A stretch of 23,424 nt of DNA from Sporolactobacillus kofuensis (lineage in GTDB: Bacteria; Bacillota; Bacilli; Bacillales; Sporolactobacillaceae), in assembly GCF_042660205.1 (NCBI RefSeq), contig NZ_JBHSTQ010000019.1, positions 1 through 23,424 on the forward strand, written 5' to 3'. The first letter of the stretch is position 1; every line of letters starts with the position of its first letter. This document shows positions 8,326 through 15,642 of this stretch, in pieces. Below the pieces are notes generated by a model. The model worked only from the letters and a program-made list of their open reading frames with translations, searched no databases and had not been told where the DNA came from. A program made the translations under genes and the position numbers.

Positions 8326-8841
8326 TCATGCCTTTGCCTTGCTTAAGGCATCCATTACTGCTGTTTTAAAATTATCCGTACTTTCAGTTGCTCCGGATAC
8401 ATTGTCTACATTGGAACTTTGGCGCGAGACAACTTGCTGTGGTAGCTGATCTATTAATCTTTCAGGATAAGATGTTGTGCAGTCGGTAATTTGAACACGT
8501 TCAATCTTTCCTTTCTGAATCGTAACGCTAACCGCAACTGAGCCGATTCGATTCATCCCTTCTCCGGAGTAACTCCCATCTTTATAAATGGACTGAGTCT
8601 GGCTTGAGCTGCTACTTTGGTTCGCTTGCTTTTTTGTATTGCTCTGACTAGCCTGGCTACTTGAACTTGAGCTTGAACTCTGTTGATCATTTTTGCTTGT
8701 TGATCCCTTGAGCTGAACTTGCTGTGTTGCTGCTGAAACTGGTGCAGTTTTTGGTTCCGTAACCACATAGCCTGCTGCATAGGTTAACCCGATCGCTGCT
8801 GAACATAGTGCCATCCATTTTGGACTGATCTTGCTCATCAA
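8326..8841 (-). CDS. Exported FMN-binding (FMN_bind/RnfG-like) protein
   Basis: This 171-residue protein has an N-terminal membrane anchor or signal (about residues 8-26), a Ser/Gln-rich low-complexity linker (52-83) and a C-terminal FMN_bind domain (84-168). The flavinylation motif SGATEST (149-155) is present, with T152 the predicted covalent FMN site, matching NqrC/RnfG and PplA-type proteins. It is first in the operon with ApbE, its presumed modifier, and the RnfD-like membrane subunit. Together they suggest electron transfer from the membrane to a surface flavoprotein. The start has AGGAGG about 7 nt upstream. The linker suggests the flavin domain is held away from the membrane, in the cell-wall zone. 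Confidence 0.9.
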   Translation of the reverse strand: MMSKISPKWMALCSAAIGLTYAAGYVVTEPKTAPVSAATQQVQLKGSTSKNDQQSSSSSSSSQASQSNTKKQANQSSSSSQTQSIYKDGSYSGEGMNRIGSVAVSVTIQKGKIERVQITDCTTSYPERLIDQLPQQVVSRQSSNVDNVSGATESTDNFKTAVMDALSKAKA

Positions 8842-8900
8842 AAGTCCTCCTATTCAATACGTAACTACTTTTTAGTAAAGGGTCAATTCATGATCATACT

Positions 8901-9122
8901 TTACGATGAGAAACTGAATTTTAGCTGAAAAAATTTTTGCATGTACGTAAACGTATGAGAAGTCCATAGTTTTGCATTCAATGCGCTTCGATTGCTGATT
9001 TGCCACTGGTGATCCGGGAGCCGCCTCGAACAACTATAAAATCTGTGTGTTTCTACTTGCTTGCTATTACGTAGAAATCTCGACTTATAACTTAGAAACA
9101 TTTCTTTTTCTCGTTCACTCAC
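8901..9122 (-). CDS. Doubtful 73-residue ORF, possibly a gene fragment running into a repeat
   Basis: A GTG start at 9122 follows a strong GGGAGGAGGG site and a terminator hairpin further upstream. The first 27 or so residues (SEREKEMFLSYKSRFLRNSK) look like ordinary hydrophilic protein. The frame then reads through the degenerate repeat copy at 8980-9062 and ends just before the flavin operon. I recognise no family. The most likely reading is a decayed or truncated gene into which the repeat inserted; a real short gene is less likely. Confidence 0.2.
   Translation of the reverse strand: MSEREKEMFLSYKSRFLRNSKQVETHRFYSCSRRLPDHQWQISNRSALNAKLWTSHTFTYMQKFFQLKFSFSS
8980..9062 (+). repeat. Dispersed palindromic repeat, copy B (degenerate)
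   Basis: This shares TTCGATTGCT, TTGCC, GATCCGGGAGCCGCCTCGAA and ATCTG in the same order as the better copies, but the right half is eroded. It lies in the gap between the L,D-transpeptidase gene and the flavin operon. Confidence 0.6.
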
Positions 9123-9163
9123 AGAGATGAACCCTCCTCCCTTTTCAACATGAGAATTTTCGC

Positions 9164-9200
9164 AATAAAAAAGCGTTCATCAAAATTGAGATGAGCGCTT
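9164..9200 (-). terminator. Terminator for the minus-strand L,D-transpeptidase transcript
   Basis: AAGCGTTCATC (9171-9181) pairs with GATGAGCGCTT (9190-9200), with one mismatch. An A-rich run on the plus side (9164-9172) becomes the U-run of a minus-strand transcript. It lies about 200 bp past the L,D-transpeptidase stop, beyond repeat copy C. Confidence 0.7.
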
Positions 9201-9264
9201 CCAATCCTATTTGTTTTAATGGCTTTGTTAAAATCATTTGTTGTTTTTTTATGGTTTATTTCCA

Positions 9265-9358
9265 TGTGTTCGCTTGCCGCGGGCGCACCGCGAGCCGCCT
9301 CGTACAGGCTAAGATCTGCGGGGTCTCGCTGGCACCTGATCCCGCAGGCGTCTCACAC
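9265..9358 (+). repeat. Dispersed palindromic repeat, copy C
   Basis: A well-preserved copy: CGCTTGCCGCGGGCGCACC, CGAGCCGCCTCGTACAGG, ATCTGCGGGGTCTCGCTGG and CCCGCAGGCGTCTCAC. The CCGCGGG/CCCGCAG and CGAGCC/GGTCTCG blocks form nested inverted repeats. It lies between the L,D-transpeptidase stop and its terminator, so it would be transcribed as part of the 3' UTR. Confidence 0.85.
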
Positions 9359-9405
9359 ATTTCCTTGTGGTCAGAAAAACAACATTAAATTTAAACAGAA
9401 CTTTT

Positions 9406-10788
9406 TTAATAAATGACTACCGGTTCATTTTGCTCAAGGTTATCGTAAACCGTCTTCATCACTTTAGGCGGTGTATTGACACAACCACCTGATCCTTGGG
9501 TCAGATACGCATCACTTTTCCAGTTTCGGCGCCAGCTTGCATCATGAAACCCGCATCCGCTCATCGTAAACGGCGCCCAATAATTCACTTTCACAGAATA
9601 GTTCGGGTTGCCCACCTCACTACCCTCAAGTACCGAAGGTGATTCTTTATACATAACGTACCATAGACCTTTTGGTGTATCTTCATGAGTATTGTGACGT
9701 CCGGTGACTACATTTGTGGAAGTGACTAACTTTCCGTTCTTATAGATCCAGATCTTCTGCTCTTTGATCGATACTTCCGCATAGGTATTCCCAATCCCAT
9801 GATTTGTTGGATTATGATAGCCAATGCCATAAGTACTGTAGCCAACGCCGTAGACATTATAAGCCTTTAATGACTTCTTCCCTTTTTCAAAAGCTTTTTC
9901 AATACGTTTCGTTTCTTGACTCACATTCAATGCCCAGCCATAGGATTGCCCTTGTACCGAAATCATTGAACCAGAATGCGTCTTAAACGTAAATTTTTTA
10001 TTTAGAGTGGATTGCTTTTTATTAATTTCAGCAACTTTATTCTTGAGTACACTTGGATCAATCTTGAGTTTTCGTTTTTCGGTAACTTGGGCATTCTTTA
10101 TGAGATCTTTCGCATTGAATGTGTACGTTTGATCTTGCACTTTGTAATCGACTTTTCTCTGTATTAGTGTACGTAAAGCTTCTTTTTCATTTTTCACAGT
10201 TTTACTGTTTTCTTTAATCGGTAACAGGAAATGCGCATTCAGGTGGATCTCACTGTTATATTCTTGTTGATCATAGGCCTTCATTAGCGAATTAACATTA
10301 TACTGTTCCCCATTAACACTCTTGGCCACTTTAATTTTGCCATCTTCAAGATAGGCATAAGCATTCTTAGGTGCTTTCAGATGTTTATTTAACGTCTTCA
10401 GCTTCTTCTCCACTTCGTTTCGGAGTGTCACTGAACGATAGCGATCATTCTGCGCGGGATTCACGTTATAATTTCTCCTCTTAAATGAAGGAAACCACGT
10501 CCACTGCTGTTTCAAGATTTCTTGAATTGACGCTAAATCATGTTCCGTGAACTTTGTTCCTGTGTCCTTCCCATCCACGATCAATTTTTTGCCAATATAC
10601 ACGTCATTTTTAAGGGTATACGCAGACAAACGCTTCAATGCTTGCTCCGGCTTTAAATGACCAACCTTAATCCCATTAATCGTAACAGTTGAATTAAAGT
10701 GCGTTGCTTGAAAATAACTGATCAGTCCTAAAATAAGTGCTGCCAGAACGAGCGTACTGCTTATAATCAATACATTTCGCTTTCGAAT
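9406..10788 (-). CDS. Membrane-anchored L,D-transpeptidase (YkuD domain), probable ATT start
   Basis: This protein of about 460 residues forms 3-3 peptidoglycan cross-links or modifies wall peptides outside the cell. An N-terminal anchor (ISSTLVLAALILGLISY) is followed by YkuD-associated peptidoglycan-binding regions (for example VTINGIKVGHLKPEQALKRL), then the C-terminal YkuD catalytic domain (about residue 330 on). The active site is seen as GCGFHDASW ... GSGGCVNTP, with the catalytic Cys in SGGCVN and the upstream His. The first common start codon is TTG at 10770, but the only good ribosome binding site, GAGGTGATC at 10801-10793, lies 25 nt from it. An in-frame ATT at 10788 is 7 nt from GAGGTG and adds MIRKRNV, a basic cap before the membrane helix. 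I therefore favour ATT. It is a single-gene transcript. Confidence 0.9.
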   Translation of the reverse strand: MRKRNVLIISSTLVLAALILGLISYFQATHFNSTVTINGIKVGHLKPEQALKRLSAYTLKNDVYIGKKLIVDGKDTGTKFTEHDLASIQEILKQQWTWFPSFKRRNYNVNPAQNDRYRSVTLRNEVEKKLKTLNKHLKAPKNAYAYLEDGKIKVAKSVNGEQYNVNSLMKAYDQQEYNSEIHLNAHFLLPIKENSKTVKNEKEALRTLIQRKVDYKVQDQTYTFNAKDLIKNAQVTEKRKLKIDPSVLKNKVAEINKKQSTLNKKFTFKTHSGSMISVQGQSYGWALNVSQETKRIEKAFEKGKKSLKAYNVYGVGYSTYGIGYHNPTNHGIGNTYAEVSIKEQKIWIYKNGKLVTSTNVVTGRHNTHEDTPKGLWYVMYKESPSVLEGSEVGNPNYSVKVNYWAPFTMSGCGFHDASWRRNWKSDAYLTQGSGGCVNTPPKVMKTVYDNLEQNEPVVIY

Positions 10789-11069
10789 AATAGATCACCT
10801 CAAAAAATAGCAATTTATCAATAAACGTTCCATGTTATGAAAATGTTTCACTGGATATGCGTTATCTCTACGATATACGAGTAAGAAGAATTTAACAAGA
10901 ATTTATTAATAGCGAATTGTCTGACAGTTTTATAGATCCTTTTTAAAACTGGTCACCCTACCACAAAGGATACATTTATGCCTTTCACATCTCATTCATG
11001 AATGCGCTTCATTAGACGACCAATAATTGGAATGCTAAACTAAAGACGATAAAGAAGGAGGAGAATTCA

Positions 11070-11909
11070 GTGACAAGCATTCCAGAATTAACACTCAATG
11101 ATGGCTTAACTTTGCCAGCCGTTGGCTTTGGTACCTTTCAGCTAAATGGTGCTTCAGGTGTGAACACCCTATTAAGTGCCATTGACACAGGTTATCGTTT
11201 ACTTGATTCAGCTTTCAATTATGAAAATGAAGGAGCACTTGGTGAAGCTGTACGCCGTAGTTCCGTACCGCGTGAAGAATTGATCATTACATCAAAGCTA
11301 CCGGGACGTCATCATAAATATGATGACGCATTAGCAACCATTCAAGAATCATTGTTTAGAGCAGGGCTTGATTACTATGATCTCTATCTTATTCACTGGC
11401 CTAACCCGAGCAAAGATTTGTATGTTGAAGCTTGGCAGGCGCTGATTGATGCGCAGAAGTGGGGATTAATTCGTTCGATCGGTGTATGTAACTTCTTACC
11501 TGAACACCTTGAGCGTCTCATTCAAGAAACAGGGGTAACGCCGAGTGTGAACCAAGTGGAATTGCACCCATACTTTTCACAAGAGAAACAACGGGCATTT
11601 GATAAGGAACATGGTATTGTCACCGAATCATGGAGCCCCCTAGGACGCGCAAACAAACTGCTCCAGGATTCAACCATTCAAAAGATCGCTGATGCGCATC
11701 AAAAATCCATTCCTCAGATCATCTTGCGTTGGCATATCCAACTGGGTGCACTACCGCTGCCAAAATCATCCGCACCAACCCGTCAGCTTGAAAATCTGTC
11801 TTTATTTGATTTTTCACTGAGTGATGATGAGATGCAAACAATTGGAAAATTGAGCCGCCCGGATGGACGAACTTTTGATCAAGATCCTGCACATTACGAA
11901 GAATTCTAA
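11070..11909 (+). CDS. Aldo/keto reductase
   Basis: This 279-residue NAD(P)H-dependent aldo/keto reductase has the complete catalytic tetrad: D46 and Y51 in LLDSAFNYENEG, K76 in IITSKLP and H109 in LYLIHWP. The signature NQVELHPYFSQ follows, and LPLPKSSAP near the C-terminus is the cofactor-phosphate binding loop. Length is typical for the 2,5-diketo-gluconate reductase-like bacterial members. The physiological carbonyl substrate is not predictable. The GTG start at 11070 is supported by AAGGAGGAG a few bases upstream. It is monocistronic, with a terminator immediately downstream. Confidence 0.94.
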   Translation: MTSIPELTLNDGLTLPAVGFGTFQLNGASGVNTLLSAIDTGYRLLDSAFNYENEGALGEAVRRSSVPREELIITSKLPGRHHKYDDALATIQESLFRAGLDYYDLYLIHWPNPSKDLYVEAWQALIDAQKWGLIRSIGVCNFLPEHLERLIQETGVTPSVNQVELHPYFSQEKQRAFDKEHGIVTESWSPLGRANKLLQDSTIQKIADAHQKSIPQIILRWHIQLGALPLPKSSAPTRQLENLSLFDFSLSDDEMQTIGKLSRPDGRTFDQDPAHYEEF

Positions 11910-11926
11910 TTAATAATTATAAAGGA

Positions 11927-11960
11927 GACTGACATCACGCGTTGTCAGTCGTTTTTTTTT
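11927..11960 (+). terminator. Terminator of the aldo/keto reductase gene
   Basis: GACTGACA (11927-11934) pairs with TGTCAGTC (11943-11950), followed by G and nine T. Confidence 0.9.
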
Positions 11961-12162
11961 AGAAGGATATACTCAAATAATGTCGAATAAAGTAATTAGC
12001 ACTATCATTCCTGTTTATAAGGAGGCGATCAAGTCTTCTAAAAATCTTTTTTCCATCACCTTATGTCGCATCTCTCTGTAGTTCCTCATCTATTTTATCT
12101 CCGAAGCATTTGAATCTCTTTGTATCACCCACATCTTATCCCACGAAAAAGGAGTCCTTCGC

Positions 12163-12492
12163 ATGTTCAAAACCTTTCGGAAATTCGTCCTCTATTCAGA
12201 ACGCGGTTTCACGCTGATCGAAATGATGATCGTTTTGTTAATTATTTCCATTTTATTGTTGATTGCGGTACCAAATATGACAAAATCTAACGCTGTTGTC
12301 ACAGATAAAAGCACTGAGGCAACGGTTAAGTTGGTGCAGAGTCAAGTGGCCGCCTATCAGATGGATCACGATGGTGAATTACCAGCTACACTCAATGATC
12401 TGCTTACTGGAAAATACGTGAACAGTATTACAGATTCTAAGAATAAGGAACTGACTTATGATGCAGAAACAGGTATTGTCAGCGCGCCATAA
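12163..12492 (+). CDS. comGC: Competence pseudopilus major pilin ComGC
   Basis: This 109-residue prepilin has the leader FKTFRKFVLYSERG cut at G15, then FTLIEMMIVLLIISILLLIAVPN, the type IV pilin signature and N-terminal helix. The remainder fits ComGC, the major subunit of the competence pseudopilus that binds and draws in external DNA. AAAGGAG lies upstream of the ATG. It is the first recognisable gene of the operon: comGA (traffic ATPase) and comGB (inner-membrane platform), which normally precede it, are not found between 11961 and 12162 or elsewhere in the window. Its stop lies inside comGD (35-nt overlap). Confidence 0.93.
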   Translation: MFKTFRKFVLYSERGFTLIEMMIVLLIISILLLIAVPNMTKSNAVVTDKSTEATVKLVQSQVAAYQMDHDGELPATLNDLLTGKYVNSITDSKNKELTYDAETGIVSAP

Positions 12493-12931
12493 ATGTAAAT
12501 TTCTTACTCAATCAGGATTTACACTCATTGAACTCCTCATTGTCGTTTCTATAGCCTGTATCCTTGCACCCCTTTCCTTTCTCTCCTTCTCAAATTTTTC
12601 CGATAAAATGACAATCAAACAGTTTGCCGAAGACGTACAAGAAACGATCCATGATGCGCAAATGGAAGCGATCACGCAATCGAAAACTGTTCGCATCGTA
12701 TTCAATAACCAGGACCACTATTTCTATGTATCCAGGAACAATCAAATCGAACGAAAAGAGATGAATAAACGAATCATGGTTTATAACAGTTTTGGTGAAA
12801 CTGCGATTTCGATCAACCGACTCGGCCATTTTTCTCGATCGAGCACCTATACAATCTCAATGGGAACGATTCGTTATAAGTTGGTGTTACTTCTTGGGCA
12901 AGGACGATTCTATGTTGAGAAAGCTTCTTAA
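12458..12931 (+). CDS. comGD: Minor pseudopilin ComGD
   Basis: This 157-residue (or 156, from the second ATG) minor pilin has the processing site TQSG-FTLIELLIVVSIACIL at residues 18-35, then a globular domain with an early DAQMEA segment. In the competence pseudopilus such minor pilins prime assembly together with ComGC, E and G after ComC cleavage. AAGGA (12445-12449) is positioned 8 nt before the ATG, inside comGC. The 35-nt overlap with comGC and the roughly 20-nt overlap with comGE point to a translationally coupled operon. Sequence beyond the pilin helix is poorly conserved in this family, so the call rests on the N-terminus, length and gene order. Confidence 0.88.
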   Translation: MMQKQVLSARHKCKFLTQSGFTLIELLIVVSIACILAPLSFLSFSNFSDKMTIKQFAEDVQETIHDAQMEAITQSKTVRIVFNNQDHYFYVSRNNQIERKEMNKRIMVYNSFGETAISINRLGHFSRSSTYTISMGTIRYKLVLLLGQGRFYVEKAS

Positions 12932-13244
12932 TCACCGAGGAATATTTCTCACTGAAGCTATGGTATCGCTTTGCATTCTAACGTTGGTCGTCAGTATAGC
13001 TTTTCCGATACTCATGCACACCAATCAGGAACGGCAAATGATTAAACAAAAGAGTGAAGCAATTACTTTTCTTCGTCATCAGTTGTTACAGTGGAAATTC
13101 AATAACGACATGCAAGTACAACCCCAGTCAACCACTAATTTTCAAATGGAATGGATTGAGCAAACGGAACACTCCGCTTATCTTCGAGTCTACTGGGTTT
13201 ATGGAGGACGAACACATTCACTCTATGGTGAGGCACGGCGATGA
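12912..13244 (+). CDS. comGE: Minor pseudopilin ComGE
   Basis: This 110-residue protein opens MLRKLLNHRG-IFLTEAMVSL followed by a hydrophobic helix (CILTLVVSIAFPILM). This is the atypical pilin signature expected of ComGE, with the essential E at position +5 of the mature protein. The frame is open further upstream to 12792, but the ATG at 12912, just within the end of comGD, gives the proper pilin N-terminus and matches the overlapping style of the operon. Its stop codon overlaps the ATG of comGF (ATGA). Assigned from position, size and N-terminus; the C-terminal part is not diagnostic. Confidence 0.82.
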   Translation: MLRKLLNHRGIFLTEAMVSLCILTLVVSIAFPILMHTNQERQMIKQKSEAITFLRHQLLQWKFNNDMQVQPQSTTNFQMEWIEQTEHSAYLRVYWVYGGRTHSLYGEARR

Positions 13245-13696
13245 AAAATCAATCCGGGTTTACACTGCTCTCAATGATGCTTGCTCTTTCAATTTTATTG
13301 ATTATTCTCAGCTTAGCTGTCGCCATCACTCAATTTATGGTGAACTCCTTCACCGCTTCTTTAATTACGCAGAAAGAAACGCAGCTCTTCTTTGCACAGA
13401 CAACAACAGAATTACACCTTTCACAAGCAGTGCGCAGTTCAGAGGATCAGCACACTCTATACTTGAATAAGGGGAGTGACACGATAAGTTATCAATTTGT
13501 GTCCTCTGGCCGCATCATCCGCCAAGTAAATGCCCAAGGTTATGAAATTGTGCTTCAATCTGTTAAGGCAGCGGAATTCATCAGCGATGGTTCATTGCTC
13601 TCTATTCATGTCACTGATCAGGCTAATCGCTCTTATTATTGGGATGATTATCTTTACGTGAAGGAGGATGGTGAGCATTCATCGATTTCAAAATGA
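13241..13696 (+). CDS. comGF: ComGF-like competence protein
   Basis: This 151-residue protein begins MKNQSGFTLLSMMLALSILL, a short basic leader plus a pilin-like hydrophobic helix, followed by a soluble domain containing SDTISYQFVSSGRIIRQV, which resembles the ComGF family. ComGF is needed for pseudopilus assembly and DNA uptake. It starts by ATGA overlap with comGE and its last codons overlap comGG by 29 nt. Confidence 0.87.
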   Translation: MKNQSGFTLLSMMLALSILLIILSLAVAITQFMVNSFTASLITQKETQLFFAQTTTELHLSQAVRSSEDQHTLYLNKGSDTISYQFVSSGRIIRQVNAQGYEIVLQSVKAAEFISDGSLLSIHVTDQANRSYYWDDYLYVKEDGEHSSISK

Positions 13697-14063
13697 GAAT
13701 GGTTTTGTTCTACCCTTAACGATCATGCTTTCTGTCATCCTTCTGGCATTTGTGATTCACTCCGTGCTGCTCCTGAATAGCGATCGTCAATTCTTCCAAC
13801 AAACAAACACCCGTTATCAACTTCAACAAATTCGAGAAAGTGTACTGGTTGACATTGAAAATCAAATGAAGGAAAAAAAATTGGCCAACCAAGGGACATT
13901 CGTTTATCATAAAGGAACGGTTACCTATACTGTTAATGATAACGGAAGCCAGCTATCTCTGACACTGACGATCTCTGTTGATCACAGTCAAGAAGTAGAC
14001 CGAATCATCTACTCTAAAGAAAGCGGTAAGCCATTAAGTTGGCTTGAGAGAATTGATCCATGA
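13668..14063 (+). CDS. comGG: ComGG-like competence protein
   Basis: This protein of about 131 residues has the pilin-like N-terminus QNENGFVLPLTIMLSVILLAF and a polar remainder; by order and length it is ComGG. The start is uncertain. The only ribosome binding site, AAGGAGG (13661-13667), directly abuts the ATG at 13668, is only 3 nt from a GTG at 13671, and is 9 nt from an ATT codon at 13677, so the true start may be downstream of the first ATG. The gene ends in an ATGA overlap with aroK. Confidence 0.82.
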   Translation: MVSIHRFQNENGFVLPLTIMLSVILLAFVIHSVLLLNSDRQFFQQTNTRYQLQQIRESVLVDIENQMKEKKLANQGTFVYHKGTVTYTVNDNGSQLSLTLTISVDHSQEVDRIIYSKESGKPLSWLERIDP

Positions 14064-14584
14064 TCTTCATAACCGGATTTATGGGTGCGGGAAAGACAAC
14101 ACTTGGCCGCGCCCTTGAAGAAAAAATAAATGCTCAAGTGTTCGATACGGATCAATTAATTGAACAGAAGCAGCAAACAACGATCAGCAAGCTATTCGAG
14201 GAAAAAGGTGAACCCTTTTTCAGAGCATGCGAAACCGAACTGCTCCAAGAGTTATTACCAATGGATCGTCGAACGATCGTAACGACTGGTGGAGGTATGA
14301 TTTGCAATCCGATGAATCGGCAATTGATGCACGAGAAAGGGACTATTGTCTTCCTTTACTGTGACATTAAAATGATTCATCAGAGGCTTTTGAACGATCA
14401 AACACGACCACTCGCTCAGAAAAATCAAGGAACAGAATTGGACTTACTCTATCAGAAAAGGCTTCCGGATTACTTGGATGCTGACCACGTCATTAATACC
14501 ACCGGCAAATCTGTCGATGCAATCGTTGATGAATATCTCGCAAAGATGTATCAAAATGCACCTCAATGGGCAAATTGTTTGTAA
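14060..14584 (+). CDS. aroK: Shikimate kinase
   Basis: This 174-residue P-loop kinase phosphorylates shikimate at the 3-OH using ATP in the aromatic amino-acid pathway. The Walker A is GFMGAGKTT (6-14). The shikimate-binding residues are D31 (FDTD), R55 (FFRACE) and the GGG of TTGGGM (77-79), and the lid contains TRPLA (R116). Length is normal. It begins inside the stop codon of comGG (ATGA), so it is probably co-expressed with the competence operon; a similar adjacency of competence genes, aroK and yqzE is known in Bacillus. It is unusual to tie a housekeeping enzyme to a competence-regulated transcript, so an internal promoter is likely, though I cannot point to one. Confidence 0.95.
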   Translation: MIFITGFMGAGKTTLGRALEEKINAQVFDTDQLIEQKQQTTISKLFEEKGEPFFRACETELLQELLPMDRRTIVTTGGGMICNPMNRQLMHEKGTIVFLYCDIKMIHQRLLNDQTRPLAQKNQGTELDLLYQKRLPDYLDADHVINTTGKSVDAIVDEYLAKMYQNAPQWANCL

Positions 14585-14606
14585 AAGCGATAAGGAGAAC
14601 CTGCGA

Positions 14607-14810
14607 ATGAAGTCTGAAGAATACGTTCGCTTTCTCACAGAGCAGTTTGTTCGCTATATGGAAACCCCTCGCGAAGAGCGAAAAAAAGTACGTAGGGAAC
14701 ACAAAGCTGCTCGTCCACCTTTACGCAATCAACTTTTTGGTCAAATACCTGACGCAATCGAGAGTTATACCTCTGATATTATCAGTCGTGTCAAAAAGCA
14801 TCGCAAATAA
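14607..14810 (+). CDS. yqzE: YqzE family protein
   Basis: This 67-residue basic protein begins MKSEEYVRFLTEQFVRYMETP and continues with REERKKVRREHK and a LRNQLFGQIPDAI motif, matching the YqzE family found at the end of comG operons in Bacillus. It is highly charged and has no membrane helix; its function is unknown. The ATG at 14607 has AAGGAG (14592-14597) at 9 nt; the longer open frame upstream overlaps aroK and is not used. The stop codon lies inside the left arm of the terminator stem. Confidence 0.88.
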   Translation: MKSEEYVRFLTEQFVRYMETPREERKKVRREHKAARPPLRNQLFGQIPDAIESYTSDIISRVKKHRK

Positions 14811-14843
14811 CCCGGCAACGTGCATTTGCACGGCCGGGTTATT
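14806..14843. terminator. Bidirectional terminator overlapping the yqzE stop
   Basis: AATAACCCGGC (14806-14816) pairs perfectly with GCCGGGTTATT (14833-14843). The TAA stop of yqzE is part of the stem. It serves the plus-strand competence operon and probably the minus-strand methyltransferase gene ending at 14853. Confidence 0.85.
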
Positions 14844-14852
14844 TGCGTCAGA

Positions 14853-15572
14853 TTAGTCAGGTTTTCTCGCATGAAAGATACGGTAGGACAGCACATGTTG
14901 ATAGGTCTGTAAGGTTTGCATGTGTTCCAGCCAAACTTCAAGCACTTCTTCGTCAATTTCACTTGTTAAATTATAAGTTGGTAACACATCTTGTGAACGC
15001 TTCTGTAGCTTATCAACAGGCAAAACGCGAGTATTGGTAAAACCTGAGTCATGCCAAATCGTTAACCAATCCTCTTCTGTGAATAAAGCGTCGACACCAT
15101 ACACCGATTTTATCGCTTGTTTATCCTTCTCATCAATTTGCTGCTCTAATGCCATTTCAATCGCCATAAGATGACCGCCAGGACGAAGAACGCGGAAATA
15201 TTCAGGAACTGAGCGTTTAACATTTGTAAATGCCGTTACAGATTCAGAAAGCAGACAATCAAAGCTATCCTGATCAAATGGAATAGCCTCCGCGGATGCT
15301 TGGATGATCCTTGGGGGCAGCTTACTGTCTTGAACGCGTTGCTTCGCGCGTTCAACCATCATTGGATGAAGATCGATGCCTGTAACATGTGCAGCTAATG
15401 TTTCGCTGAGATATGCAGCCGTTGCGCCGGTTCCACATCCCACATCAAGGACGTCACTCCCCTGCTGAATGGGGAGAAGCCTGACCATTGCTTCAGTCAG
15501 TGCATGCCCTCCTGGGTGTGCATGGTCAACAGACAATTTCGCAAGAAAATCTAAATAACGGTGCTTATGCAC
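14853..15572 (-). CDS. Class I SAM-dependent methyltransferase
   Basis: This protein of about 239 residues has the SAM-binding motif VLDVGCGTGA (41-50), an acidic motif II (VTGIDLHPMMVE), an IPFDQDSFDCLLSE motif and a LRPGGHLMAIE strand: a complete class I Rossmann methyltransferase of the UbiE/small-molecule type. The methyl acceptor is unknown. The frame is open up to a TTG at 15593, but that codon has only a weak site; AAAGGG upstream of the GTG at 15572 (10-nt spacing) favours the shorter form. It lies downstream of, and 70-odd bp from, the MBL-fold gene on the same strand. Confidence 0.88.
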   Translation of the reverse strand: MHKHRYLDFLAKLSVDHAHPGGHALTEAMVRLLPIQQGSDVLDVGCGTGATAAYLSETLAAHVTGIDLHPMMVERAKQRVQDSKLPPRIIQASAEAIPFDQDSFDCLLSESVTAFTNVKRSVPEYFRVLRPGGHLMAIEMALEQQIDEKDKQAIKSVYGVDALFTEEDWLTIWHDSGFTNTRVLPVDKLQKRSQDVLPTYNLTSEIDEEVLEVWLEHMQTLQTYQHVLSYRIFHARKPD

Positions 15573-15642
15573 ACGATGCACGCCCTTTCTCAATGATCTC
15601 TATCTATCCTATGAAAAAGGGCAATGAAAGTGCTTCAATAGA

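Noticed and set aside
6463..8841. Complete Rnf complex
   Set aside because: Only D-like and G-like components with ApbE are present; subunits A, B, C and E are absent from the window.
12030..12050. ComK box upstream of comGC
   Set aside because: One AAAA-N5-TTTT match can be made, but no second box at standard spacing, and the DNA here is AT-rich.
11961..12162. Remnant of comGA or comGB before comGC
   Set aside because: Short open stretches were read in three frames (for example VISTIIPVYKEAIKS), but none could be matched to a conserved ComGA or ComGB motif.
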